Shown piece after piece: positions 12,061 to 23,279 of a stretch of DNA of 64,000 nt. The DNA is from Rhodocollybia butyracea (lineage: Eukaryota; Basidiomycota; Agaricomycetes; Agaricales; Omphalotaceae): the NCBI GenBank assembly GCA_015501585.1, contig JADNRY010000246.1:1-64000 (forward strand). The letters run 5' to 3'. Under the pieces are notes generated by a model that was given only the letters and a program-made list of their open reading frames with translations, did not search any database and was not told the DNA's origin. The position numbers and the translations under genes are program-made. Position 1 is the first letter of the stretch. Each line of letters starts with the position of its first letter.

Positions 12061-12555
12061 TTTTAGAGCTAGTGGTTGTTCAATGTGGTAGTCATTGTCA
12101 TAACAAAGATCCATTTCCAGATGTATCATGTCACTTCAATCATTTAACGGCTCGTGTCCTGACTCTGTGGGAAATCGGGGGATTCAAGTTTTTTCAAGTT
12201 GCAAAAAGAGGGGAAAAGGAAAGAGATTATTCACATTTCGTTGCGCTTTTTTCCGAGTTTTCTCGGCTCAATTTGATGTATCTGGTGGTATTTACCGCAT
12301 TTTGCCTCAGTTCACTTTTATTTTTAGAATAATTTTGCCGTTCCACATGCCTGACTACTAATAGCAGGTATCTCCGAGGGAGTCAGGACTGAGCGCTCAG
12401 CAATGTAAATCAAGATGACAAAGTACCGAGCGTAAGCCGTACCAGTTCTCTCAATTTATGTGGCCGTACCCTTGAAGCTTTCGAGAGAATGCACTTCCTA
12501 TAATGCCGCAGTAAATATGGGGTCTACTATCCGACTACACAGCTACTTGTATTCA
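12061..12555. other. No gene seen
   Basis: Likely the 3' untranslated and terminator region of the oxidoreductase, then unassigned sequence up to the start of duplicated unit B. Confidence 0.4.
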
Positions 12556-12559
12556 TTGT

Positions 12560-15000
12560 AAGAAAAAACATATTTGAGAGTATTTATTAATGAAAGGGAG
12601 ACATTTCAATCATGACAGTTAGTAAGTATCTGTACCCTCATCCACCGCCAGCTCATCGATCGACGATGAGAAACTTTGTGAACTCAACAGTAACAGCATC
12701 ATCCCGAAGAATTGTGCTCCCCATCCCCACCCCCCCTCCCCCCGGCTCGTCGGTCGCATCAAACCCCTCAAGTCCTAGCCCGTACTCCATATCCAGCTCC
12801 GTGGTGGATGCGAGTCCAGACCTCGACTCTTTCGACTGCGCTTTCCCCGTTACCAAAGGCGTAGTAACACTAATGAACCCGATTCCTCAGAGGGGTATCG
12901 CCACTCATGCCACTCATTAGGGTTAACAACCAAACCTCTTTAACTCTGATATCAAGTACCGGTGTTTGAACCCTATCTTGCATATGCATTTGGGGGCTTG
13001 TTTGCAAGCTTCCAAGGCTTCGAGGGTGGGGAGGTCCCGGTTGAGGCATTGAGTGGCGAGGGTTTTCTGGGCGTGGAGGTTGTTGGCGAGGTGGATTAGG
13101 GAAGCAACTGTTGGTGGGGTGTGGGTTTGGGTGCCGGTTGTAGAGTTGGGGAGATGGGAGATGGAGGAGGTGAGGTGGGAGACATTAGGATTCGAGAGGG
13201 GTTGGGGGTCGGAGGTGCGTGCGGTGCGTGGGATGCGGGGGTGGGTACTATATCACAAAATTGAATATGTTCAAACTAATGCTTGTGATGCAAAAAGGAT
13301 TAACTGAGTACTCGCCGACATGATTAAGGGAGACCGGTGAGTTTGAAGGAGAGAAAATTACTATGGGAGATAGGCTGCTACCGTTGTCGAGAGTTGAGAC
13401 TGAGATAGAAAACGGACTAGAGCGCTTCAACTTGTTATATTGATGTCCTCAGCGTCTCTCATTCTCATTCTTTTCTTACCAGCGACTTTGGGGACATCGT
13501 GTTTGTATGGCTCCGGCTGTGGTAGACCTAGCACTGTTGGATTGGGGGCTGATGAGGTTAGAAGAACTGCAAGATATGATGGCCAAGATGAAGTAGGTGC
13601 GTCTCCATGAATCTGTATTGGGGAGGCGGAGGCTACCACTAGGACTCTGACCAGTAGGCATAGATGCCAAAAGCAATGACATGCACGGAGAATGGGAATT
13701 GGAGGATATAGAGCATGTCATTGTTGATTTTGTAGGCGTGGGCAAAGTCGTCGAATGTATCTGCGATGACAAACCCAGCCAAGGGAGAGGAAGATCCTTG
13801 TTCGGTAGGAGAAACTTTGAATGTAGATGGAGATGGCAATGGCTGTTGAGAAGAGGAGATGAGTGATGATATGGAGGGAGGACCAGGAACAAGGGGAGGG
13901 CCCAACCGAGGATAATTGGCGACGTGGAGGGCAGGGATGCTGGTGTGTTCGTGTCGTTTCCAGAGGTACGAGAACCAATTCCACGTGAATTCTTGTCACT
14001 TTACTCTTTCTTGGCTGAGCGTCCTCGTCACCCGAGGCAGAATTGGGGCTGCGGGAATGGTAATGATACTGGTGTGAAGACAAATGAGAATTGGAATGGG
14101 GATGAGGGCGAGGGCGTAAACGGAGAGGGCGTGAATGGAGTGGTTGTCGATGGAATGCCGGAGATGTTTGCCCGATCGGAACCCGACGTCTATTGCTGCG
14201 GCAGGGACATCGAAGCCAGGAATGACAAGCGCAAAGGTGCGTAAACGGTTGACAGCAGTGGCGGGTAACTGTTGTGCTGAGGCATGTATTGTGGCAAATA
14301 CCAGACTCATTCCAGACAGCCTGATAGGTACCGAGGTAATTCAGCAGGAACTGAATGGCTTTGGGATTCGGTGAAGCAAATAGAGGAGGATTTTGTGAAG
14401 ACAGGTAGTGGAATGAATCAGGTTGCTTGTTCTGGACCGTAGCAGCACATCCTAGCGCCATTTTCAGCAGATTGTCGCCCAGGTGGTAGTTGAGAGTGCT
14501 GTACACACTGTCTTTTGTCGCGCCAGGATGCAAAAGAGGGATTGATACCCTTTGACTCTTGTTCGAGGTCACCTCATGCACCAAAGATCAAAGAACCAAG
14601 TTGAACGAGGAGCACTGCGAGCCGTGACCGTGACTCGTGGCCCATTGTCGAGGTAGCAACCAAAACAAAGCAGTAAAACACAACGAATGGTCAGCCAAAG
14701 CCAAAGGTAACAGCTTCAAGTGTTCTGCTAGAATGCACGTTAGTATTTCAGAGTTATGAGCGCAAGTACTTGCCTTGAACTTCATCCTATTTCGTTCCTC
14801 CAGCCAACCTCCATCGGTCCTCGGATGCCTTAACTTATTTGCCATGGAGAGAAAAGAACAAGCGCGCGCTTACCCATCGCCCGGCTTGACTGTGAGTGAT
14901 CGCCGCAGCATTGACAATGGATTGACAATGGATCTCCATCGGGCTCCATCTCGGGCTCTTGCATCGGTAAATCTGCTATAGGACAATTAAAAGTCGTATT
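12560..15000 (-). CDS. Family F copy 3
   Basis: Same layout as copy 1. The start MKFK lies near 14,785, again followed by GCAAGT...CTAG. Ser/Pro-rich middle reads (13,890-13,480) match copy 1. The basic cluster GKKRMRMRDAEDI lies at about 13,450, followed by SPIVIFSPSNSPVSLNHVG, which stays open here, unlike in copy 1. The next intron begins GCGAGTACT where copies 1, 5 and 8 have GTGAGTACT. The C-terminal exon (13,250-12,930) is open for about 105 codons and gives the clearest version: SLIHLANNLHAQKTLATQ and PTLEALEACKQA, then FKHRYLISE. Frameshifts in the 14,000-14,300 region suggest decay. Function unknown. Confidence 0.4.
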
Positions 15001-15218
15001 TAAATTCAATTTTGATGATATCGATATGATGGAGAGGGACTCCCGCGCGCAGCGTAGATAGGGAAAGCTGGCAAGAATTGCTATGCTGCTGCCATCGTTT
15101 GGGTTTTCAAAGATCGGGACTGAAAAAGAAAAGGTAACTAGAAAGTGCAGCGATCTTTATCTTATCAACACATTAGACTTGAGTGATGTCAAGCGATGTC
15201 AAGACACAAGACTCATTA

Positions 15219-15522
15219 GACTGGTTCCTTTCCAAGACCGTTGAGGGCGTTATTCTTGAGGCCGGGTTCCTAATCCAAGATTACCGAAACTAGATGGACT
15301 GCTCTCCAAAACTGTGGATGTTTGTCCCGAGTCGTAGGCTCAATACCATATCTGGCTCGTGTGTCCGGACCTATATCAACAGTGCATGTCAGATTCAGTA
15401 ACGAAATAGATCCTTCGACGGCAAGACCAACATGGGGAATGCAAACAGTGACAGGCTACTAGTACTACAGCCTATGCAAGACATACTCTAATGATGTTAT
15501 TCAAACAGAATGATATAAATGT
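15219..15522 (+). promoter_or_regulatory. Promoter copy of the unit B hydrophobin
   Basis: Near-identical to 5,130-5,433 (three mismatches counted) and includes the same TATA element (GATATAAATG). It may still be active although the gene is frameshifted. Confidence 0.65.
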
Positions 15523-15602
15523 TCTTTGAAAACGATGAAAGGTCTTCACTCCAAGCTTCCCTTGAACAATTTGTCGTTCAAGCACTCTTCTCACCACTCA
15601 TC

Positions 15603-16055
15603 ATGCAATTTAAACTCGCTGTTGTCACCGCCGCCCTCACTACTAGTACTCTCGTGGGTGCCGTCGACTTCCCGCCGCCAGCGACTGCCCTGTCGGCCCT
15701 ATTCAGTGCTGCGCCACCGTCGAAGACGTTGCCCAAGCCGCCTCTAGCTCCACAACCCTTGAGGTCCTTTCAATCATAGGTGTCGACATCAACAGTTTGT
15801 ACGGGCTCATAGGTCTTACTTGCTACCCCGTTGGCCCTTTCTCTGGTAGCTGGTAAGCCTGTTTTCCAGTTGTATCGGCTTTGAAGCTTGATACTAAGGG
15901 TCATTGCTTCTGTAGTGACTCTCAAGCTTTGTGCTGCACAGGCCCCTCAACTATTGGTAACAGTATAGCGAATTTTTTATGACTCCATTATTGACTTACA
16001 CTCTACAGAGGGTCTCGTCTCCATTGGCTGTACTCCCGTCACTCTCGGAATCTGA
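15603..16055 (+). pseudogene. Class I hydrophobin, frameshifted copy
   Basis: Paralogue of the gene at 5,515 with conserved exon boundaries: 15603-15852, 15916-15956 and 16009-16055. The signal peptide is MQFKLAVVTAALTTSTLVGA, two codons longer. In the run CCCGCCGCC (15,671-15,679) one C is missing relative to CCCGCCCGCC in the intact copy. This shifts the frame before the first cysteine; the shifted frame ends at 15,779 without any hydrophobin cysteines. All eight Cys codons and both introns downstream are otherwise preserved, so the lesion is recent, or else a sequencing error in a short C-rich run. Confidence 0.88.
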
Positions 16056-16259
16056 GTGTAACGGCGTGGCTCCACAAGAACTGAACGGAGTGAATTGAGT
16101 TTCTGGTAACATATCCCTTGTTCTGGCCCCCTCATAGAGCCATTTTCTTGCCCCTGTGGTTGATCTAAAAAATGGGAGAGATAGTGTAGGACCTGGGTGT
16201 TGTCACTGATGGCGACAGGATGCGAAAGAGTGGAAAGACTATAGTGATTATAATTAAAC

Positions 16260-16625
16260 AATATTGAATACACATCAAAGTACGATAGAGGATACAAACT
16301 TGTACATTAGTAATACTTACACATTGAAGTGTATCTACCACTAAGCACTACTCAATGAACTCACAAGAAGGTGGGAGAATCATGAAGGAGGGGAGGAGTC
16401 CACTGCCACTGTCCAGCCGAGATGACCATTGACTTGATGGTGAGGGGAAAGGTGATGTTGGTGTGTCGGTGGCGTTTCCCGAGGTGGGTACGAGACCTAC
16501 TGGCGCCACATAACTTTATGGTTGCTTAAAGTACTCTTTCTTAGCCAAGCACTGCTACAGAGGGAGAGTTAGTGTATAAGTCTTGGGGCTGCAGAAATGA
16601 CGATGATACTTATGGAACATTTCTG
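16260..16625 (-). repeat. Family F, truncated copy in unit B
   Basis: Counterpart of 6,165-6,905 without the foldback MITE: family F 3' end joined directly to part of its middle region. It preserves the empty MITE site at about 16,511-16,520. Confidence 0.65.
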
Positions 16626-17266
16626 ACTCGACCTGTCACCTTAATCCTAAGTCTCTACTGAGACGATGAACACATTTGTCATTTGAAATATTTATCTTGA
16701 GTGCAACATAACTGCTTCAACAATAGGCTCTGTGCAAGCATAAGCAATATATCTATCCCACAGCTCAAGCCACAGTCAGATGACCTTTGATTTTTGTGAA
16801 AAATTTGTCCCCCCAATCCGTTGGTTCTTTTTCAGTTGTAAACTGCTGTTTCCCGAAGTCAGCCATTTCCGCATTCAAAATATTATATGCAGCCCTAGCT
16901 GAGTCGATTTTGGTTCCAAGGAGTAGGGTATACCACTCTGTGCCTTAAATTGACAGAAGTTATCAAGTGGAAAAGTCACGACAAGAAGCTAAACTTGGAG
17001 CTTACCGCCGTTTCGAACCACGACTTGGGGAGACTGGTTGGCAAGTGCTGGAACCTTCAAGATATGTTTCTCAATTGATTTTCCGCAGCTTTTCACGGAT
17101 CCATCCACGGAATATGAAAATCTGCGCAGCAATAGTTATTTAATGTTCCCAAACAGGTCAGTAGAAAGGCCGTACTTGAAATTTGGATTGGCTGTTGAAT
17201 AAGCTTCGTCTCGAGGACTGTTGACTCCAGCTTCATTGCCAAACTTGATTTCAATCTTGTATGTTC

Positions 17267-17739
17267 TATTGTTTCAACGGCGCGGCTCAGAGCCGGCCCG
17301 TCCGGCTTGGCTGAAGCTGATTCTTTGAGCCGCTTGGAGCTGGCTCGAGCCATAAAATTTACAAATCTGGTTTCCCAGCTAACTAGCACTCTAGTAAGAT
17401 AGTATTCACTTGTTGATGTATGATCCTCCAAAATTATGAACATTTGCAAGTCAAAATTGTGCGCCTTGGCAATGTTTGTTCATGCATAGCCACTCAGGAG
17501 CTACCGGATTCAGTCGTTGTTTAAATATAGATTTTTTAAAAGTGTGCTTTATTGAAATTCAGTGCTTTCAAGGTGTTCTACTAGGTCCAAATGGAACCAA
17601 TATCCATTATGACAAGTGTTTTTTGCGAGTTTATTACTCAGAAAATGGTATATACAATTTTGGACTCCGAGCCGCTCAAGCTGAGGCTTCAGCGGCTTTG
17701 CAGCCAGAGCCGGAGCCGAGCCGCGCCGTTGCAACACTA
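17267..17739. mobile_element. hAT-like MITE (473 bp)
   Basis: Flanked by a perfect 8-bp duplication GTATGTTC (17,259-17,266 and 17,740-17,747), present once in the paralogous unit A site (7,546-7,553). The ends are inverted repeats: TATTGTTTCAACGGCGCGGC at the left, and the right end reads TAGTGTTGCAACGGCGCGGC in complement. An 8-bp duplication and TAGTGTTG-type ends fit the hAT superfamily. GC-rich GAGCCG motifs fill the subterminal parts. It encodes nothing recognisable. Confidence 0.92.
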
Positions 17740-18029
17740 GTATGTTCCCTTGACAAAGGAGCTCTGAAGATTATGGTCATATGAAAAGTGATCAAGTATG
17801 ACGAGTGTATGCACCCACTTTTAGCATATCCGTTGTGGGATTGGGAGTTAGGACCATGTAGCAGCCATTGCTCATTACTCTTGAAGTACTAAAAATCCGA
17901 ATAGCGGTGGTCAGAATGATGATGTACTATGAATATTGAAAACAAGTTTGCAAACATATTTGCCAGCAGGGCTGCAAGAGACGTATCAATAATAGCAAGG
18001 AGTCCCACCAGCCCCGGGATGAGTTTGAT

Positions 18030-19015
18030 GGCAAACATTATTGTGCAAGCAGGTATTCTTGTCGTATGGCTGAACAGAGACTCGGGAGAAATAAAGAAAC
18101 GAGAGGGAGACCAGCTCCAACGTTGAAAAGAGTAGAGAAAGTTGTGGTCTGAGATGCCTGATCTGGGAAACTTTTCTGTCAAGCACACATATTTATACAG
18201 ATTCCCAAAACCCACCACCGGTGCAGAGTCTTAGGACTCATCACTACTTTCGTAGTCCTTGCCTTTACCCAATACCACTTCATAATATGACATTCCCCCA
18301 TTCCGGGAGCTTTACACGTTAATTTTGATGCGCATCATGATCAGGACCCACTATTACCTATTGGTTACCTATTACTAGTATGCATAACAAATGCATAAGC
18401 CTTACACTCGTGTTAGTGCCCACAAATTTTGTTACCTCTCAGTGGGCCTCCATAGTTTCGGAACAGTGTACTAACAAAATAGTAAAGGAAACAGTGTAGA
18501 AGTACTTCCTTCCTGATTAAAACTAGTATTACATTTGGGGTGTACTCAAGGTACTACAGTCCAAAATATGTGTAATTGACTAAAATTGTGATGCTACTTT
18601 TGTGCTGGTTAAAGACTTTCAAGGTACGTTGCGGGAACTAGTATGCCTGGACTAGGATCTCTACTGTGATACTATCTAACAGAGTCGCGGTACGCCCATG
18701 GGTACGCCGGTAGGACTGATTCAAGGATGCGGCTGATGCGGCTCTCTAGGGCACTATCTAACGTGTGTATGTCATCCTCTGCTCAGTGCTTGGGAGATGC
18801 AGTGAAATGCATTCAATGCTGTAAGTACATTGCTTGAGGAGTACTGAGGGACAAAGGTGAGTTAAAAACAACACCAGTGATAAACAGTCATGCAAAAAGA
18901 TTAGAACACTTATCTCTCACACAGGCACCAGATTTACCTGAGATTTATGGCTGTTCATGGACCATCATTATCGTGGTCCACCAAACTCCACAGGAACCCT
19001 TTACGCCCCACAGGG
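18030..19015. other. Region without a recognisable gene
   Basis: No convincing coding region or repeat family is seen between the end of duplicated unit B and the F-box gene promoter. Confidence 0.4.
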
Positions 19016-19021
19016 CAGCAG

Positions 19022-19030
19022 TATATATAA
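19022..19030 (+). promoter_or_regulatory. TATA box of the F-box gene
   Basis: TATATATAA about 190 bp upstream of the ATG at 19217; no other TATA-like sequence lies nearer. Confidence 0.4.
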
Positions 19031-19216
19031 AAGCCATGCCATTTTGAAGTTCGGCCATCAAAGCTCGGACCCCTCGGAACTAAAGGCGTGGTTGCTCCGT
19101 TGACACCGGGGCTGAAGTTTTAGATTTCTGCTTCGTTGGTGTCAGACTACTTATACCACGGTCTCTGGAGGAACATTGAGCAGCCAAGTTGTTTCGGATG
19201 GACTGGGTAGATTCAA

Positions 19217-20980
19217 ATGTTCTCCTCGAGCTCAGATAGCGACGCTGACTGCACTTTGCACAAGGTTCAACTTCCTCAGATCTCTTTGGCCCTATGCACA
19301 ATGTGCGACCACCAGCTTCTTCTTGGTTCCAAAACAAAAATTGATCCTCAGTCCCACCTCTGTCACGGCACCTACTCTCCAAACGATGATGAACGGCAAA
19401 ATGCATTGGACTGCATATCTCAAGCAGACAATGATATCTCTCAGTTAGACTCTGCACTGGGCCATATCAGTCGCATCGTTGAATCGATCAAGTTTCATCG
19501 CGATGTTAGATATCGCGATAGAGATACTTGTAGTGCACTGCTAAGTCCCATTCGTCGTGTTCCCAATGAGATCTGGCTGAAAATCTCACCTTTGGCCATT
19601 CAAGGAACTGACCCGGACTTTTTGCTCTTGCAAGTATGTCGACATTGGAACGAGCTCCTTGGCTCTGTTCCCCATGCGTTTAACCGTGTACAGTTAGATC
19701 TGACAAAACCCCGAAATGAATACACACAGCTTATACAGAAGTATAGCACTCGACTTCATGGTGGCTCCAATGTTTCTCGATTGGACCTAGTCTTTCCAGA
19801 GCCGTGGAAGTATTCTGTTTTGTTGCAGGAAAGTGACGCTTCCGAGGAGTTTATCAGGTCTTTAACGACGGAGCTCGAGCACATTTCGTTGAGCTCATGG
19901 TGGCAAAGCATCACTCATCTCAAGATTCTCAATTATAGTCCAAACGAATGGGACCGAGTGTTTAGACCCATACCTATGTTCCAACCCCCTCCATGCTTGG
20001 AGTCTCTGGCAATCAAGATGTCCTTGATTAATCACCACCTACCCCCGGAAGTCTCTCTAGACTGGGACTGCTTGTTTGCAGTCTTTGATAACAGGGGTAA
20101 TAATCTTCATCAGATGATTATTCCTGATCAAGGGTTTAGCGGTGGTAGACTATCAGTTATTCATCTCACCGATACAGATGCTGAACAAGCTAAACAAATT
20201 GTCCGCCGGTACTCGAAAACGTTAACTAGTGTTACAGTGCAATCAGAACGCATAGGGATGGCATGGGTTGATCAGGAACACACCGTACTTCCCCGACTAC
20301 AACACCTCGCGATTGAGGCCACCCTTTATGATATTGTTGACCTACTCCGCATCTTGACCTGCCCATCCCTTGTTTCTCTGCATCTGTGCGGGAACATGGA
20401 TTGGGAAATAGTCGACCAGTTCATTTCTCGGTCAGGATGCTCCCTCGAGGAACTCACACTCGGGCCAGTTTCGACAAGCAGAGATCGTAATAATCTGGAT
20501 CTTGGTCTTGTTGACATTTTGCGAGCAAGTCCACGTATCCGACGACTCACGTATTTCGAACCCTGCCATGCGATCCAGCATGATAATTATTATTCAGGCT
20601 ACTACATGTCTGACTTCCTTCTAAGGGCTCTTGAGTCTCCTCATCTTCTTCCCCAGCTAGAGCACCTCATTACACACTGTCCATCCGGCCAACTGGGGGC
20701 TGTACTTGCCATGGCAGAGTCACGAAAGCTCAAACACTTGGGAGTGCATTTGTTGGAATCTCGGAGTGTGGAAACGCAAACTATGGTTGAGTATTATGCA
20801 TCGGATATGACAGTAGATGCATTCGATACCCAAGTGGAGAAATTGAGACAGCAGAAGATTGGCGTGTACCGCATATTAAAATCTCCTGGAATCCTTGGTA
20901 AGTATGCGGCTGTATGCCTTATATATTCATTTCCGCTGGTACTCACCATTACGCTCGCAGATCTAGCTTCAAGCTTCTGA
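19217..20980 (+). CDS. F-box protein, mushroom type
   Basis: Exon 1 is 19217-20897 and exon 2 20961-20980; a 63-bp intron (GTAAGT...CGCAG) removes a readthrough tail and yields 566 aa ending DLASSF. The N-terminal part has a Cys/His group (CTMC...HLCHG, residues 27-51) and a heptad-like stretch ISQLDSALGHISRIVESI. The F-box follows: SPIRRVPNEIWLKI...FLLLQVCRHWNELL (about residues 110-155). The rest is leucine-rich, with phrases such as LTHLKIL, LQHLAIE and LVSLHLCG, as in the LRR-like tails of expanded agaricomycete F-box families. Such proteins are substrate receptors of SCF ubiquitin ligases; the target is unknown. The gene is open throughout and likely functional. It is not part of a duplicated unit. 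Confidence 0.8.
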   Translation: MFSSSSDSDADCTLHKVQLPQISLALCTMCDHQLLLGSKTKIDPQSHLCHGTYSPNDDERQNALDCISQADNDISQLDSALGHISRIVESIKFHRDVRYRDRDTCSALLSPIRRVPNEIWLKISPLAIQGTDPDFLLLQVCRHWNELLGSVPHAFNRVQLDLTKPRNEYTQLIQKYSTRLHGGSNVSRLDLVFPEPWKYSVLLQESDASEEFIRSLTTELEHISLSSWWQSITHLKILNYSPNEWDRVFRPIPMFQPPPCLESLAIKMSLINHHLPPEVSLDWDCLFAVFDNRGNNLHQMIIPDQGFSGGRLSVIHLTDTDAEQAKQIVRRYSKTLTSVTVQSERIGMAWVDQEHTVLPRLQHLAIEATLYDIVDLLRILTCPSLVSLHLCGNMDWEIVDQFISRSGCSLEELTLGPVSTSRDRNNLDLGLVDILRASPRIRRLTYFEPCHAIQHDNYYSGYYMSDFLLRALESPHLLPQLEHLITHCPSGQLGAVLAMAESRKLKHLGVHLLESRSVETQTMVEYYASDMTVDAFDTQVEKLRQQKIGVYRILKSPGILGKYAAVCLIYSFPLVLTITLADLASSF

Positions 20981-21189
20981 GGTGCCAGCTGTGTATCTTT
21001 GCAGTGATGTCGAGGGGCAAGAACTATGGGGCGGGATTGTCTCATAGCCTATCAGTATGTTACCCCCGCCAGTGCCCATTACATGCAAAAAATCAAATTC
21101 AATTAAGCATCCTCTGTAAACAGATCTACCGGGATGTAATAATACTATTTACTGACTACTACCAAGCGGAAAGGTTCCCAGGGACCATA

Positions 21190-23270
21190 CAGCCCAACGC
21201 CCAAACGCTTCAAAAGCCACCTCGCACCTCGCTACGAGCACATGCCCAGAGCCTTTCGACGGCTCTTCCCGCAGCATAGGCGTAGAAACACCAACACCAA
21301 TACCCCCACCCCAAAGTGAACTCGATTCGTTTTAAGAATACCGCTCATTAGGATTAAGGAACCGCCCGAAATCCTCCGAACCCAATCAAACACCATCTTC
21401 TGTGCACATTCACGTGTTTGTTCGTGAGCTTTTAGAGCTTCGAGCGTGCGGACGTAACGGTGGAGGCGTTGAGTGGCGAGGGTTTGGTGTTGATGATGTT
21501 TGTTAGTGAGGTGGATTAGGGTAGAGATGGTGGGTGGGAGTGTCGGGAGATAGAGGGTGTGGGAATGGAGTTTTCGAGGGTTGAGAGATCGAGGAGACGT
21601 GGAGTTGGAATTTGAGGATGGCAGCGAGTTCGAGGGGGGTAGGGGAGGATGTGGAGAATAAGGAGGTGCTGGGAGACTGGGCGCTATTGAGTTTTGTTCA
21701 ATATCGGTATGATGCAAAAAGGATCGATTGAGTACTCACCTGCATGGATATGCAATACTGGCAAATTTAAACACAGGCGGATTATGATGGGAGAGGTACT
21801 GCTGCCGTCGTCAAAAGTGAGCACTGAAAAATAAAATGTACTAAAATACTGCGGGATTTGGCGTTGGTGAGGTCGCAGGAAATGAAGGTAAAGATGTGGA
21901 ACCATCTCTGTGAAACTGCGTTTAACCAGTTGACTTTTGCGCGGAACTACTACCACTAGGCCTCTGACTAGCAGGTGTAGGTGAAGGCGAATATACCAAA
22001 GGCAACACATTGCATGGAGGATGTCGATGAGGCCTGAGAATTGGAGGATATGGAGCGTGTCATGTTGGATTTTGGATGCATGGGCAAAGGAGTCGTCGAA
22101 TGTAACTGAGGGATACCTTTGTAATTGTCAGGTGGGAGAAGCAATGGATGTGGGAGATGTTCGTTCAGAAGAGGTGACGAGTGACAATGGAGAGGTGTGT
22201 TTATGTTTAGAAGAGAAGAAGAGTGGTGATACCAACGGAGAACCAGGAACAATGGGAGGTGTCCAAGCGAGCATGAGTGGCGATGGGAAAGGAGAAAGCG
22301 ATGTTGGTGTGCTCATAATGTCCGTAGCGTTTCCAGAGGTACGCGACCCAACGACGACACATAAATCTTGGCCGAGCATTATGCAAAGGAGAGCTAGTGT
22401 GAGGCTGCGAGGACGGCAATGATACTGGTAAAGAGGATAGGACTGGGGATGAGGGCAAGTGCGTAAATGGAGAAGGCATCAATGGAGTGGTTATTGAGGG
22501 AACGGACGATTGGATTCTGACGTCTGGTGCTGTGGCGCGAATATCGGTGCAGGAAATGCTGGAACTGCTGAGGGCAAAGGAGTGTAGACATTTGGCAACT
22601 GTGGCGAAGAATTGTCGTGCTGAGGGATGTGCTGCAATGGATGCGGGGGAGAAAATGTGAATACAGTTGTGGCGGATACTAGATTCCTTGTCCAGAGGGA
22701 TGTCAACGAGTACAAACGTGATTCAGCAGATACTGAACGGCTTCCGGGTTTGGTGAAGCGTATAGAGGAGGATTTTGAGAAGATGAGTAGAATGCTCCAG
22801 GTTGGTTGCTCTGAGCGGTAGCAGAGCCTTCTAGCCCCATTTTCAGCAGATCGTCGCCCGGGTGGTTGATCTGGGAGTAGGGAACACTGTGCGCGTTGTC
22901 TTTTATCACGACAGGATGCGAAAGAGGCCGTTGATTCTGGTTCTGTGTCAAAGTTCAAAGGACCAGCCTAGTTTGCCACCCGACAATGGGCCACGAGTCA
23001 TGGTCACGGTTCGTAGTGGTCTTCCTTCAACTTGGCCAGCTGACCAGGTCACCTTGTCCTTTATTCTGCACTTCAGAATTTCAGCATTATGACTCTGAGT
23101 GCGGTTACTTGCCGTGAAATCCATCTTATTTCTTCCTCTATCCAACCCAGGATCCATCAGTTCTCGAACACCATGAAAACGTTAACAAAAAGAAAAGATT
23201 CAGTAAGCGCGCGCTTTTCTCCCGGCGCGGCATCCGAATCGGCTTAAGTTGAGAACAACCGAGTACTTTA
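21190..23270 (-). CDS. Family F copy 5
   Basis: Third long copy. The C-terminal exon (21,717-21,232) is open for 161 codons: Ser/Pro-rich start (SLPSSNSNSTSPRSL), then the helix-like TLATQRLHRYVRTLEALKA and MVFDWVRR. The intron GTGAGTACTC lies near 21,740. The middle (22,480-21,970) repeats the Ser/Pro-rich region with NARPRF in place of the basic ARPRKKRRG, and the GKKRKR exon seen in copies 1, 3, 6 and 8 is not evident. The 5' part carries LLKMGLEGSATAQSNQPGAF (22,860-22,800), matching LLKMALGCAATVQNKQP in copy 3. The upstream AGCGCGCGCTT box is at about 23,205. The copy lies downstream of, and convergent with, the F-box gene. Unrecognised function; probably decayed. Confidence 0.4.
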
Positions 23271-23279
23271 TGCACCGGT

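Larger units (their letters stand above)
12560..18030. repeat. Segmental duplication, unit B
   Basis: Collinear partner of 2,470-7,820. It differs by a 473-bp hAT-like insertion (17,267-17,739), absence of the foldback MITE, and many small indels in the family F gene. The promoter and mature part of the hydrophobin are the most similar sections. Confidence 0.9.

Noticed and set aside
13924..14374. Plus-strand frames of 79-106 aa within family F copies
   Set aside because: They are shadows of the Ser/Pro-rich minus-strand frames; the same shadows appear in other copies without extra conservation.
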